From Nostoc sp. CCCryo 231-06 (GTDB taxonomy: Bacteria > Cyanobacteriota > Cyanobacteriia > Cyanobacteriales > Nostocaceae): a DNA stretch of 32,633 nt. The notes beneath the pieces are model-generated. The model had not been told where the DNA came from and did no database searches. It saw only the letters and a list, made by a program, of their open reading frames with translations. Of the stretch, positions 24,806 to 32,633 are shown piece after piece. Position numbers and translations under genes: made by a program. Within the stretch, counting starts at the first letter, position 1. The number at the start of each line of letters is the position of its first letter. Where the stretch lies: positions 1-32,633 of the forward strand of contig JAHCSU010000234.1 of the NCBI GenBank assembly GCA_023522315.1, written 5' to 3'.

Positions 24806-25837
24806 ATGTTAACTTATACCAATCCAGTCTACAAAGGCTATTTTGCCGATCCTTTTGTTTGGGAATTTGAGGGTGTATACTATGCGATCGGCACTGGTGC
24901 AGCCGAAGCGGAAGGAATGGTAGACGAAATAGCGGATTCTACTAACAAACTGCGTGTATTTCCTTTATTACGCTCCTTTGATTTCATCAATTGGGATTTT
25001 GTTGGTAACGCACTGTTGCGGCCAGACCCTTCCCTTGGCGATAATTTTTGGGCCCCGGAAGTTGCTTATTGCAACGGCAAGTTCTACCTCTACTACTCTG
25101 TAGGACACGAGGACAAGAATCATCAGTTGCGTGTTGCCACAAGCGATACTCCCTTGGGCCCCTATAAAGATGTTGGTGAGCCACTTGTAGACCCGGATGC
25201 TTGCTCGTTCGCCATTGACCCCCACCCATTCCGTGATGATGATGGGCAATGGTATTTATTTTATGCTCGTGATTTTTTAGACACTGACGACGGCGTGCGT
25301 ACTGGCACTGCCCTCTTTGTAGACCGACTCCAAGATATGACGAAACTCTGTGGTGTCGGGAAAGTCGTCTTACGGGCACGTTCCGATTGGCAAAGATTTT
25401 TAGCCAACCGATTGATGTATGGTGAACATTTTGATTGGCATACCTTAGAAGGCCCCTGTGTTCGTAAACATGGAGGTCGATATTATTGCTTTTATAGTGG
25501 TGGGCGCTGGGAAACTGAGGACTACGGTGTAGATTATGGAGTTGCGGATCATGTGATGGGGCCTTACTCTGATGTCGGTAACGAAACGGGGCCAAGGGTG
25601 TTGCGTTCGCCCCTGGCGTTGGCGGAGCCATCGCTTCTTGATCGTGTCAAAGGGCCTGGACACAACTCAATCGTTGTGGGCCCCGATGGTCAAACTGAGT
25701 ACATTGTTTACCATGCCTGGGCGGCGAACATGGATGCGCGGCGAATGTGCTTGGATAAACTCATTTGGACGCCAGATGGGCCATATTGCGAAGGCCCCAC
25801 TTGGACACCACAGGCGATCGCCTCCAAATCAATTTGA
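24806..25837 (+). CDS. Glycoside hydrolase family 43 protein
   Basis: The 343-residue product is a single five-bladed propeller domain of GH43 (clan GH-F). All three expected acidic residues are visible: general base D15 in YFADPFVWEF, pKa-modulating D138 in CSFAIDPHPFRDDDG, and general acid E215 in HTLEGPCVRKHGGRYYCFYSGG. The conserved GDNFWAPEVAYCNGKFYLYYS strand is present, and GHNSIVVGPDGQTEYIVYHAW closes the propeller. Family activities include arabinofuranosidase, xylosidase, galactanase and, in some reports, galactofuranosidase; the last would fit the neighbouring UDP-galactopyranose mutase. No signal peptide, so probably cytoplasmic. Start ATG 24806 has no strong ribosome-binding site. 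Confidence 0.93.
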   Translation: MLTYTNPVYKGYFADPFVWEFEGVYYAIGTGAAEAEGMVDEIADSTNKLRVFPLLRSFDFINWDFVGNALLRPDPSLGDNFWAPEVAYCNGKFYLYYSVGHEDKNHQLRVATSDTPLGPYKDVGEPLVDPDACSFAIDPHPFRDDDGQWYLFYARDFLDTDDGVRTGTALFVDRLQDMTKLCGVGKVVLRARSDWQRFLANRLMYGEHFDWHTLEGPCVRKHGGRYYCFYSGGRWETEDYGVDYGVADHVMGPYSDVGNETGPRVLRSPLALAEPSLLDRVKGPGHNSIVVGPDGQTEYIVYHAWAANMDARRMCLDKLIWTPDGPYCEGPTWTPQAIASKSI

Positions 25838-25889
25838 TTTCCAAGGATTAATACCAATTCACGAAAACCTTGACACATATAAATTTATC

Positions 25890-25918
25890 GTAGGGGCATG
25901 GCAATGCCATGCCCTTAC
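25890..25918. repeat. GTAGGGGCATGGC hairpin (MITE core-like)
   Basis: GTAGGGGCATGGC pairs with GCCATGCCCTTAC around AAT, one mismatch. It matches the central hairpin of the MITEs at 3079 and 18582 except for paired changes that keep the stem. Fifty bases after the GH43 stop, it could also end that transcript. Confidence 0.6.
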
Positions 25919-25948
25919 TAACATATTTGTATCATTTTGTTTGAGCGT

Positions 25949-26041
25949 TCACTCACTATTTGGAAGTAATGCTGAGTATCCCAATGACACGAAAAATCCG
26001 ACTGCAAGGAGAACAATAGTAACTAAGGTTCGTTTAATCAT
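25949..26041 (-). CDS. Possible 30-residue single-span membrane peptide
   Basis: From ATG 26041 the minus strand encodes MIKRTLVTIVLLAVGFFVSL followed by GYSALLPNSE and TGA. That is a basic N-terminus, one hydrophobic helix of about 18 residues and a short polar tail, a normal layout for small cyanobacterial membrane proteins. AGGA lies seven bases before the ATG, one of the better ribosome-binding sites in this region. It lies in an otherwise gene-free 900 bases. I recognise no family; it could also be a chance frame. Confidence 0.4.
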   Translation of the reverse strand: MIKRTLVTIVLLAVGFFVSLGYSALLPNSE

Positions 26042-26750
26042 GATCAGTTCCTAAGAAAGCTTGGCTAAACCAGCGTGTATTTCCACTAGATCATTTACTC
26101 AAAATGTTTTTGGCGAGATTGATGATCGTGCAAAGAACCTAATATCTCTGGAAAAGTACGCTATCTCCAATACTCTTCTCGTTGCGATAAATATCCATCT
26201 TTCTTGAGGTGTGTTTAGAACCCCAAATAAAATGTAATTTCTTCTCAAATCGACTTTATCCAATCAAACGATATAAACCATATTATTGAGCAATTGCTCA
26301 AAAGTTCCAGTCCAAACCAGGAAAATTATACAATTTTAGTTAATTTAGGTGATCAGCAAAAAGTCTAAAGTTCTGATAGATATAGATTTTAATAATTTTT
26401 GGACTGGACATCCTCAGATATTTCTGAGCAGTAACTATAAAACATCTGTAGCAGATACTTAAGTAATTTATGTTTTTTATACTTTTGATATACTTCGTCT
26501 TAATCTTTACTTACAAAAGTAACGCCCATGTAAGCCTTTTGGCGTATATCTAATTATATATTTAGCTAAATTTGACATATAATTAAGTATGATTAACGTT
26601 ATAATTTTAATACTTAAGAATAATATAATAATTTTTAATTACTATATTTAGATAGATGAATATGTAATTGAAAAAAGCAAATAATAAAATTACTTCTTAC
26701 GAAAAACAGAACTTGTTAGTCCAACATTCTGCAAGTTGAGTTAATATTCT
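26042..26750. other. AT-rich leader region before the transferase-mutase gene
   Basis: About 700 bases with no gene, very AT-rich from about 26340 on. It contains copy 3 of the TCGACTTTATCCA motif (26250-26262). TTGACATATAATTAAG near 26573 has promoter-like hexamers, but I could not find a well-spaced pair. A long 5' leader or several promoters are possible. Confidence 0.4.
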
Positions 26751-29234
26751 ATGTCAAGCAATAAAGTGCAAGTACAAAACAACGGTGTGAGTCATATTGT
26801 GTCGCCAACGGTAAATGAAGCAAAATCATCGGAGACAGCGAAATCACAATCGCTAGGGACATCAATAAATTTATCCTCATTGAACAAAAACTCTCGGTCA
26901 ACAAAAGCTTTTACCGATACACCTGATATAGTTTGCTTATCTCATCTGCGTTGGAATTTTGTATATCAAAGACCACAACATCTTTTAAGTCGCTGCGCTC
27001 AAAAAAAGAGAGTGTTCTTTATCGAAGAGCCAATTTTTAGTCGGGAACCATTGGGGCGATTAGACGTTAGTGAAGACAAAAGTGGAGTGATAGTTGTTGT
27101 TCCATATTTACCAGAAGGTCTAAGTGAGGAAGCAGTAAACGCAGATATAAAAGTACTACTGGATGGGTTATTTGCAGAACATAATATCTCTAAGTACATT
27201 TGTTGGTACTATACGCCAATGGCGATCGCATGGGCAAGCCATTTAGAACCGGAAGCTGTTATCTACGATTGCATGGATGAATTGTCTGCCTTTAAAGGAG
27301 CATCCCCTACTTTAAAGAACTACGAAGCAGAACTATTTCGTCGGGCAAACCTAGTATTTACAGGCGGGCAAAGCCTTTACGAAAGTAAAGTAAACCAGCA
27401 TCCAAACGTTTATGCCTTTCCCAGTAGTGTAGATGTAGCCCACTTTGGACAAGGAAGAACCGTTAAAGAAGAACCAGCAGACCAAGCAAATATTCCTCAT
27501 CCCCGCCTTGGCTTCTTTGGTGTAATTGATGAGCGGATGGATATTGAATTACTAGCTGGAATTGCCGAGGCTCGTCCTGATTGGCATTTAGTCATAATTG
27601 GGCCAGTTGTGAAAATTGACCCAGCAACTCTGCCACAGCATGAAAATATTCATTATCTCGGTGGTAAAGACTATAAAGACTTGCCTGCATATCTAGGGGG
27701 TTGGGATTTGGCAATGTTGCCGTTTGCGCGAAACGAGTCAACACGTTTTATTAGTCCGACTAAAACACCAGAGTATTTAGCCGCAGGTAAACCTGTAGTC
27801 TCTACCTCGATTCGAGATGTGGTGCGCCCTTATGGAGATTTGAAGCTAGTACGAATTGCAGACACGACTGAAGAGTTTGTCGCCGCCGCAGAACAAGCAT
27901 TGCAAAAAGATACTCCAGCATCAGGATGGTTGAGTCGGGTAGATGCATTCTTAGAGCAGATTTCTTGGGATCGGACTTGGGGATCGATGATGCAGTTGAT
28001 AGATTCTGCGTTGGCGCAGCCGCTCTTTAAGAGCTTCGCAACCACACCAGATACCACAACTAATGGTAATGGTAAAAATGGGAAATCTCCCATCTCAACA
28101 GATATCCCAGAAGCACCAAGCATCATTACCAGAGACTTTATATTTGATTATTTAGTTGTTGGTGCAGGCTTCTCTGGTAGCGTTCTCGCTGATCGCTTGG
28201 CGAGACATTCCGGTAAAAAAGTATTGGTTGTAGACAAGCGCAATCACATCGGTGGCAATGCTTACGACCATTACGACGACCACGGGATTCTCGTACATAA
28301 ATACGGCCCCCATATCTTTCATACCAGTTCCCGCGAAGTATTTGAATACCTCTCACAGTTCACTCCCTGGCGTTCTTACGAGCATCACGTTCTAGCCAGT
28401 GTAGATGGTCAACTCGTTCCCATCCCCATTAACCTTGACACCATCAACAAACTCTATGGAATGAACCTCAATTCATTCCAGGCAGAAGAGTTTTTTCAGT
28501 CAGTTGCAGAACCGAGAGAACACATCCGTACCTCTGAAGATGTAGTGATTAGTAAAGTTGGTCAGGAACTTTACGAAAAGTTCTTCAAAAACTACACTCG
28601 CAAACAATGGGGACTTGATCCTTCAGAACTGGACAAAACAGTAATTGCCCGAATTCCCACCCGTACAAACCGCGACAGCCGATATTTCACAGATAGTTAC
28701 CAAGCAATGCCACTGCACGGCTTTACCCGGATGTTTGAGAATATGTTAAATCATCCGAACATTAAGGTAATGCTCAACACCGATTACCGCGAAATTGAGA
28801 AGGCTATACCCTGCCGCGAGATGGTTTACACGGGGCCAGTTGATGAGTTTTTTGATTGTCGCTACGGTAAACTACCCTATCGCTCACTAGATTTCAAACA
28901 CGAAACGCATCACACCCCTGTGTTTCAGTCAGCACCAGTAATTAACTATCCCAACGAACAACTGTATACCCGGATCACTGAGTTTAAGTACTTAACCGGA
29001 CAGGAACACTCCAAAACTAGTATTGTTTACGAGTTTCCTAAGGCAGAGGGCGACCCCTATTATCCAGTGCCACGTCCTGAAAATCAGGAAATTTACAAAC
29101 AATACAAAGCCCTGGCTGAGTCAACATCAGGTGTGCATTTTGTGGGACGGCTAGCTACATACAAGTATCTAAACATGGATCATTGTGTGGCGCAGGCTTT
29201 AGCAACATACAAACAAATAGCGGTTAAGGCTTAA
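26751..29234 (+). CDS. Glycosyltransferase fused to UDP-galactopyranose mutase
   Basis: The 827-residue protein has two enzymes in one chain. Residues about 60-430 are a GT-B type glycosyltransferase (DIVCLSHLRWNFVYQRPQHLL, then VIYDCMDELSAF, PSSVDVAHF, LGFFGVIDERMDIELL, and the donor-site stretch FISPTKTPEYLAAGKPVVST). A low-complexity linker (TTPDTTTNGNGKNGKSPIST) follows. From residue 466 comes a complete UDP-galactopyranose mutase: FAD-binding GAGFSG (G471, G473, G476), NHIGGNAYDHYDDHGILVHKYGPHIFHT, YTRKQWG and FVGRLATYKYLNMD. The mutase interconverts UDP-Galp and UDP-Galf; the transferase, lacking a signal or membrane helix, would then use that or another donor in the cytoplasm. It is followed by a REP-like hairpin and the GH1-RmlD fusion gene. 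Confidence 0.93.
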   Translation: MSSNKVQVQNNGVSHIVSPTVNEAKSSETAKSQSLGTSINLSSLNKNSRSTKAFTDTPDIVCLSHLRWNFVYQRPQHLLSRCAQKKRVFFIEEPIFSREPLGRLDVSEDKSGVIVVVPYLPEGLSEEAVNADIKVLLDGLFAEHNISKYICWYYTPMAIAWASHLEPEAVIYDCMDELSAFKGASPTLKNYEAELFRRANLVFTGGQSLYESKVNQHPNVYAFPSSVDVAHFGQGRTVKEEPADQANIPHPRLGFFGVIDERMDIELLAGIAEARPDWHLVIIGPVVKIDPATLPQHENIHYLGGKDYKDLPAYLGGWDLAMLPFARNESTRFISPTKTPEYLAAGKPVVSTSIRDVVRPYGDLKLVRIADTTEEFVAAAEQALQKDTPASGWLSRVDAFLEQISWDRTWGSMMQLIDSALAQPLFKSFATTPDTTTNGNGKNGKSPISTDIPEAPSIITRDFIFDYLVVGAGFSGSVLADRLARHSGKKVLVVDKRNHIGGNAYDHYDDHGILVHKYGPHIFHTSSREVFEYLSQFTPWRSYEHHVLASVDGQLVPIPINLDTINKLYGMNLNSFQAEEFFQSVAEPREHIRTSEDVVISKVGQELYEKFFKNYTRKQWGLDPSELDKTVIARIPTRTNRDSRYFTDSYQAMPLHGFTRMFENMLNHPNIKVMLNTDYREIEKAIPCREMVYTGPVDEFFDCRYGKLPYRSLDFKHETHHTPVFQSAPVINYPNEQLYTRITEFKYLTGQEHSKTSIVYEFPKAEGDPYYPVPRPENQEIYKQYKALAESTSGVHFVGRLATYKYLNMDHCVAQALATYKQIAVKA

Positions 29235-29287
29235 GTTTCTTGATGTTAATCGTGGTCAGGCACTCCCCAGGCTGCAATTTTTTAAAC

Positions 29288-29313
29288 TAGAGACGCAATC
29301 CATCGCGTCTCTA
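29288..29313. terminator. REP-like hairpin after the transferase-mutase gene
   Basis: TAGAGACGC and GCGTCTCTA form a perfect 9-bp stem with an 8-base loop, 54 bases past the stop. GTAGAGACGCGA-type hairpins are abundant in Nostoc intergenic DNA, so this may be a mobile repeat that also acts as a terminator. Confidence 0.5.
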
Positions 29314-29630
29314 CAGAAGTTAGATTGGCAATTTTATGTGACTGGCAGATGATTTAGTGGTTAGTAAGCACAGCATTTCATTAATTCGTAGCGAATTAAA
29401 TTTGGCAATACCCTGCAATGCTAATGCATCGACTGACAATGCCAATGCATCCCGTTGCATTAAAAACGCTACGATTTTATGCAAAGCTGTACTAAGAAAC
29501 TGTTGGATCTGAGTATTCCACTAATTGATTTTGAATTCTGTATTTTTCTTCATGCTTTTGTAATCAACAATCCGCAAAAAATAGTAGATATTATATCTGC
29601 GTTATCAAAACGCGGAAATATTCAAGTAGA

Positions 29631-29714
29631 ACTTACGCAAAATTACACGCTGTAGGGGCAATTCATGAATTGCCCCTACCTGAAAAAAGGGTTTCTGCTA
29701 TTGTTTGCGTAAGT
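29631..29714. mobile_element. MITE with ACTTACGCAAA ends (84 bp)
   Basis: ACTTACGCAAA (29631-29641) is exactly inverted as TTTGCGTAAGT (29704-29714). The centre is a perfect 13-bp hairpin, GTAGGGGCAATTC/GAATTGCCCCTAC (29652-29679), with a two-base loop. It ends 37 bases before the start of the GH1-RmlD gene, so it lies within the leader or promoter of that gene. The remaining 400 bases between the two fusion genes hold no recognisable gene. Confidence 0.78.
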
Positions 29715-29751
29715 CTTGATAAAGGTAATAAAAGCTTTGGTTGTGTAAATT

Positions 29752-32016
29752 ATGACTTTTGTCTTTAACTCAAGTAAAGACGTTATTTATCACGTCTTGA
29801 GAGAGAATAATTCACAACTCCCCTTGGAAGTGTGGGCTGGTGTAGAGTGTACAGTTAATCGCGTGGGTGATGAGTATTTAGACCAGTTGGAATGCAACGG
29901 TCATGCAACGCGCTTAAATGATTTAGATTTGTTTGCAGAACTAGGGATAAAAGCTATCCGCTACCCTGTATTGTGGGAGAAGATAGCACCTAATGGGCTA
30001 GAAAATGCCGATTGGTCTTGGGCGGATGAAAGACTGGGGCGCTTGCGCGAACTTGGTATCTGTCCGATTGTGGGATTAGTGCATCATGGTAGTGGCCCAC
30101 GAGATACAAGTTTGGTAGACCCAGAATTTCCAGAGAAACTAGCTGTATTCGCCCGTGCGGTTGCCGATCGCTATCCTTGGGTTACATATTACACGCCTGT
30201 AAACGAGCCACTGACAACGGCGCGATTCAGTGGAATGTATGGTCACTGGTATCCTCACGGACGGGATGATTTAACTTTCGCCCGTGCTTTGTTAGGAGAG
30301 TGTCGCTCAGTAGCCTTGGCAATGAAGGCAATCCGGGAAGTCAACCCTAGCGCTCAACTAGTGCAAACCGAAGATTTAGGTAAGACTTACAGTACACCGA
30401 AACTAGAATATCAAGCAGAATTTGAGAACGAGCGCCGTTGGTTGAGCCTTGATTTATTGTGCGGTCGAATTAACCCAACTCATTCAATGTGGGGTTACTT
30501 AAAGAAGTGTGGTATTGGTGAGGCTGAACTTGAGACATTTTTGCAAAATACCTGCCCCCCTGACATCATTGGGATTAACCATTATTTAACCAGCGAACGC
30601 TTTTTGGATGAACACACAGAAAATTATCCAGCTTGGACGCATGGCGGTAATGGGGATGACAAGTATGCAGATGTAGAGGCGGTGCGAGTTTGTGCTGAGG
30701 GTTTGGCAGGCCCACGTACATTATTACTAGAAGCATGGGAACGCTATCACCTGCCCCTTGCTGTCACCGAAGCTCATATCAGCTGCACCCGTGAGGAGCA
30801 GCTACGCTGGTTTTATGAGGTGTGGAATGCGGCGCAAGAATTACAAGCTGAGGGTGTAGATATCCGCGCTGTCACTGCTTGGGCGCTTCTTGGCAGCTAC
30901 GATTGGAATAGTTTAGTCACAAAAGCTAACGGCTACTACGAGCCAGGAGTATTTGATTTGCGTTCGCGTAGCGTCTCCTCTGGAGAATCGCCACATACTC
31001 GACCGACAGCGATCGCTAAAATGTTGCAGATTCTAGCAAATGGGCATCAACCAAATCATCCGCTACTTGAAACCCCTGGCTGGTGGCATCGACAAGAGCG
31101 CCTGTTATACCCTGCACTAAGTTGCAATGCGATGATAGGGGAAGGAAAGAAAAAAACTTCCTCAATGCCCCCTGCCTCCCCTCGTCCCCTGGCGATCGTC
31201 GGTGCCAGAGGAACTCTCGGAAAGGCTTTTGCTCGATTGTGCGAAGTGCGCGGAATTTCATATCACCTGCTGACGCGCCAAGAGATGGATATTACCGATC
31301 CTGTCTCTGTGGATGCGATGTTTACCCAGTTGAAGCCGTGGGCGGTTGTGAACGCTGCCGGATACGTGCGGGTGGACGATGCCGAACGTGAACCCCATGT
31401 TTGCCTGCAAGTGAACGCCGAAGGGCCAGCGATTCTAGCTGCTGCTTGCGCTGCACATAATGTACCGCTATTAACTTTCTCCTCAGATTTGGTATTTGAT
31501 GGTGCTGTGTCTAATCCTTATGTCGAAACTGATACCGTTGCCCCTCTTAATGTATATGGGTGCAGCAAAGTTTTGGCAGAAAAGCTGGTATTGCAGGCTT
31601 ATCCCGCATCACTGGTGATTCGCACAAGTGCATTTTTTGGCCCGTGGGATGAGTATAACTTTGTCACGATCGCCCTACGTCAGCTTAGTGCTGGTAATAA
31701 TTTCATTGCCGCAGAGGATGGAATTGTTTCACCTACTTATGTACCAGATTTAGTTCATGCCAGCCTAGATTTATTAATTGACGGCGAGTGTGGGCTGTGG
31801 CATTTGGCGAATAAGAGTGCGATCGCCTGGGCTGATTTAGCAAGGTTAGCGGCTAAACAAGCTGGAGTCAGTGTCACTAGTCTGATTTCTGTGCCCACAG
31901 AACAGCTTGGTTTAACTGCTCCCCGCCCAACTTACAGCGTTCTTGGTAGCAGCCGAGGTGAATTAATGCCACCCCTTGACAGTGCAATTTCTCGCTACTT
32001 GGAAGAAAGAATCTAG
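29752..32016 (+). CDS. GH1-like glycosidase fused to RmlD-type sugar-nucleotide reductase
   Basis: Two domains make up the 754 residues. Residues 1-440 are a family 1 glycosidase-like TIM barrel (VWAGVECTVNRVGD, DLFAELGIKAIRYPVLWEKIAP) with acid/base E152 in TPVNEPLTTARFSGMYGHWYPHG and probable nucleophile E340 in LAVTEAHISC; AWALLGSYDWNSLV follows. From residue 480 an extended SDR domain of RmlD type begins: GARGTLG (G484, G487, G490), VVNAAGYVRVDDAE, SSDLVFDG and the YxxxK pair Y602/K606 in VYGCSKVLAEK. RmlD reduces dTDP-4-keto-rhamnose to dTDP-rhamnose, but the fused form may act on another nucleotide sugar. A hinge containing SSGESPHTRPT and HRQERLLYP joins them. No signal peptide. It is probably in one unit with the upstream fusion gene, though a MITE separates them. 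Confidence 0.9.
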   Translation: MTFVFNSSKDVIYHVLRENNSQLPLEVWAGVECTVNRVGDEYLDQLECNGHATRLNDLDLFAELGIKAIRYPVLWEKIAPNGLENADWSWADERLGRLRELGICPIVGLVHHGSGPRDTSLVDPEFPEKLAVFARAVADRYPWVTYYTPVNEPLTTARFSGMYGHWYPHGRDDLTFARALLGECRSVALAMKAIREVNPSAQLVQTEDLGKTYSTPKLEYQAEFENERRWLSLDLLCGRINPTHSMWGYLKKCGIGEAELETFLQNTCPPDIIGINHYLTSERFLDEHTENYPAWTHGGNGDDKYADVEAVRVCAEGLAGPRTLLLEAWERYHLPLAVTEAHISCTREEQLRWFYEVWNAAQELQAEGVDIRAVTAWALLGSYDWNSLVTKANGYYEPGVFDLRSRSVSSGESPHTRPTAIAKMLQILANGHQPNHPLLETPGWWHRQERLLYPALSCNAMIGEGKKKTSSMPPASPRPLAIVGARGTLGKAFARLCEVRGISYHLLTRQEMDITDPVSVDAMFTQLKPWAVVNAAGYVRVDDAEREPHVCLQVNAEGPAILAAACAAHNVPLLTFSSDLVFDGAVSNPYVETDTVAPLNVYGCSKVLAEKLVLQAYPASLVIRTSAFFGPWDEYNFVTIALRQLSAGNNFIAAEDGIVSPTYVPDLVHASLDLLIDGECGLWHLANKSAIAWADLARLAAKQAGVSVTSLISVPTEQLGLTAPRPTYSVLGSSRGELMPPLDSAISRYLEERI

Positions 32017-32197
32017 TAGTCTATGTGATTAATTTAGATGAGTTTGTAGTAAGGACTTTAGTGCTTCTTTAAAACATCCTCTACAGAACAAGCGATGTCT
32101 ACGACGGGGTAGGCCTACGCTTTTCTTACCCACCACTGTGTGAAATTAAGTCTAAAGATAGTGTGTACCTCATCACAAAAGAACTTAAGCTTGGCGT

Positions 32198-32422
32198 ATG
32201 AGTTTAGGGTTTACGCAAATATTTATGAATAAGGAAACAGTTCCTAGTCAAGCTGAAAAGTCGAATCCAGAAGGTGATGCATCGCAATTAAGTCCAGAGG
32301 TACTTGACAAAATCAAACACCCTGCAAGAATAGACGATGTTATTCGGGAGCAATCACCGGAAGAACGTAAAAGTAACCCAGCTTTAGTACCGGAAATGAT
32401 TGATGATCCAACTGATGATTAA
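32198..32422 (+). CDS. Small acidic hypothetical protein
   Basis: The frame encodes 74 residues, or 65 from the second ATG at 32225. It is polar with many Glu, Asp, Ser and Pro, including SPEVLDKIKHPARIDDVIREQSPEERKSNPALVPEMIDDPTDD, and has a mixed helical/disordered look. No ribosome-binding site distinguishes the two ATGs. A good terminator hairpin follows 30 bases after the stop, which supports it as a real gene. Family and function not recognised. Confidence 0.6.
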   Translation: MSLGFTQIFMNKETVPSQAEKSNPEGDASQLSPEVLDKIKHPARIDDVIREQSPEERKSNPALVPEMIDDPTDD

Positions 32423-32451
32423 TTGGGTTTGCGAAAGAGTAATGAAACGCC

Positions 32452-32487
32452 AAGATTCCCAACTTTTTAGAGAAATTTGGGAATCTT
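32452..32487 (+). terminator. Rho-independent terminator after the small acidic gene
   Basis: AAGATTCCCAA (32452-32462) pairs perfectly with TTGGGAATCTT (32477-32487) around a 14-base loop, followed by CTTATTC. It sits 30 bases past the stop codon at 32420-32422. Confidence 0.65.
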
Positions 32488-32633
32488 CTTATTCATGAAC
32501 CATTAAGTAGAGCCATCTATATCCCACATTCTGCACTTCATTTTGTAGTATATATACTGATAATAAAAGCTTCTATAAAATTTACGTAGAAAAACTTAAA
32601 ATATTCAATAATTAATATCACCAGTATTAAAGA

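Noticed and set aside
24987-25631. 214-codon minus-strand frame
   Set aside because: Antisense to the GH43 gene, His/Gln/Pro-rich composition with no motif.
26573-26605. TTGACA with TATAAT downstream as a promoter of the fusion gene
   Set aside because: The spacing between hexamers is about 22 bases, too long for a normal sigma-70 promoter, in very AT-rich DNA where such matches arise by chance.
29350-29480. Short minus-strand frame reading DALALSVDALALQG
   Set aside because: Arises from repeated ATGCATTG-like DNA; no start signal and no homology recognised.

Overview
The window looks like chromosome of a filamentous, heterocyst-type cyanobacterium of the Nostoc/Anabaena group. The basis is the very frequent HIP1 octamer (GCGATCGC), an arogenate dehydrogenase and TamB of cyanobacterial type, DUF3122 and DUF1517 proteins, a Nostoc-type heptanucleotide STRR repeat, and many small hairpin/MITE repeats of the kind that litter Nostoc intergenic DNA. 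Genus is an inference; no rRNA or tRNA gene was seen.

Layout. (1) 1-5,900 is a mobile-element and decay zone around two housekeeping genes. It holds a TnpB cut by the left edge, recR (with no recognisable start codon), a HIT-family protein, a PAS-sensor remnant and a complete ISL3-family insertion sequence with inverted repeats and a perfect 8-bp target duplication, whose transposase carries an in-frame amber codon. Two MITEs, a frameshifted small gene and the N-terminal stub of an APC transporter follow. (2) 5,961-10,567 is mostly intact: a lipoprotein, a DUF1517 protein and a pentapeptide-repeat protein on the minus strand, then tyrA and a small disordered protein on the plus strand. (3) 10,714-19,334 holds a DUF3122 protein, a collapsed xdhC pseudogene, a 2OG-Fe(II) oxygenase, the 1,786-residue TamB-like protein and a MocA-like nucleotidyltransferase whose start abuts a MITE. 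The xdhC remnant and mocA-like gene may be leftovers of a molybdoenzyme maturation locus.

(4) 19,467-32,016 is the most interesting part, a carbohydrate locus. A GH2 glycosidase overlaps galT (minus strand). Then come a phytanoyl-CoA-dioxygenase-like protein, a SnoaL/NTF2-like protein, a GH43 glycosidase, a glycosyltransferase fused to UDP-galactopyranose mutase, and a GH1-like glycosidase fused to an RmlD-type reductase. Taken together they suggest making and trimming an extracellular or cell-surface glycan containing galactose, probably galactofuranose: galT supplies UDP-Gal, the mutase makes UDP-Galf, the attached transferase uses it, and GH2/GH43/GH1 enzymes trim or recycle it. This link is inferred from families and position. 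A possible unannotated 30-residue membrane peptide lies between the GH43 gene and the fused transferase/mutase gene.

No CRISPR array, tRNA, rRNA or prophage was seen. Positions were read by eye; hairpin and repeat edges are good to a few bases.
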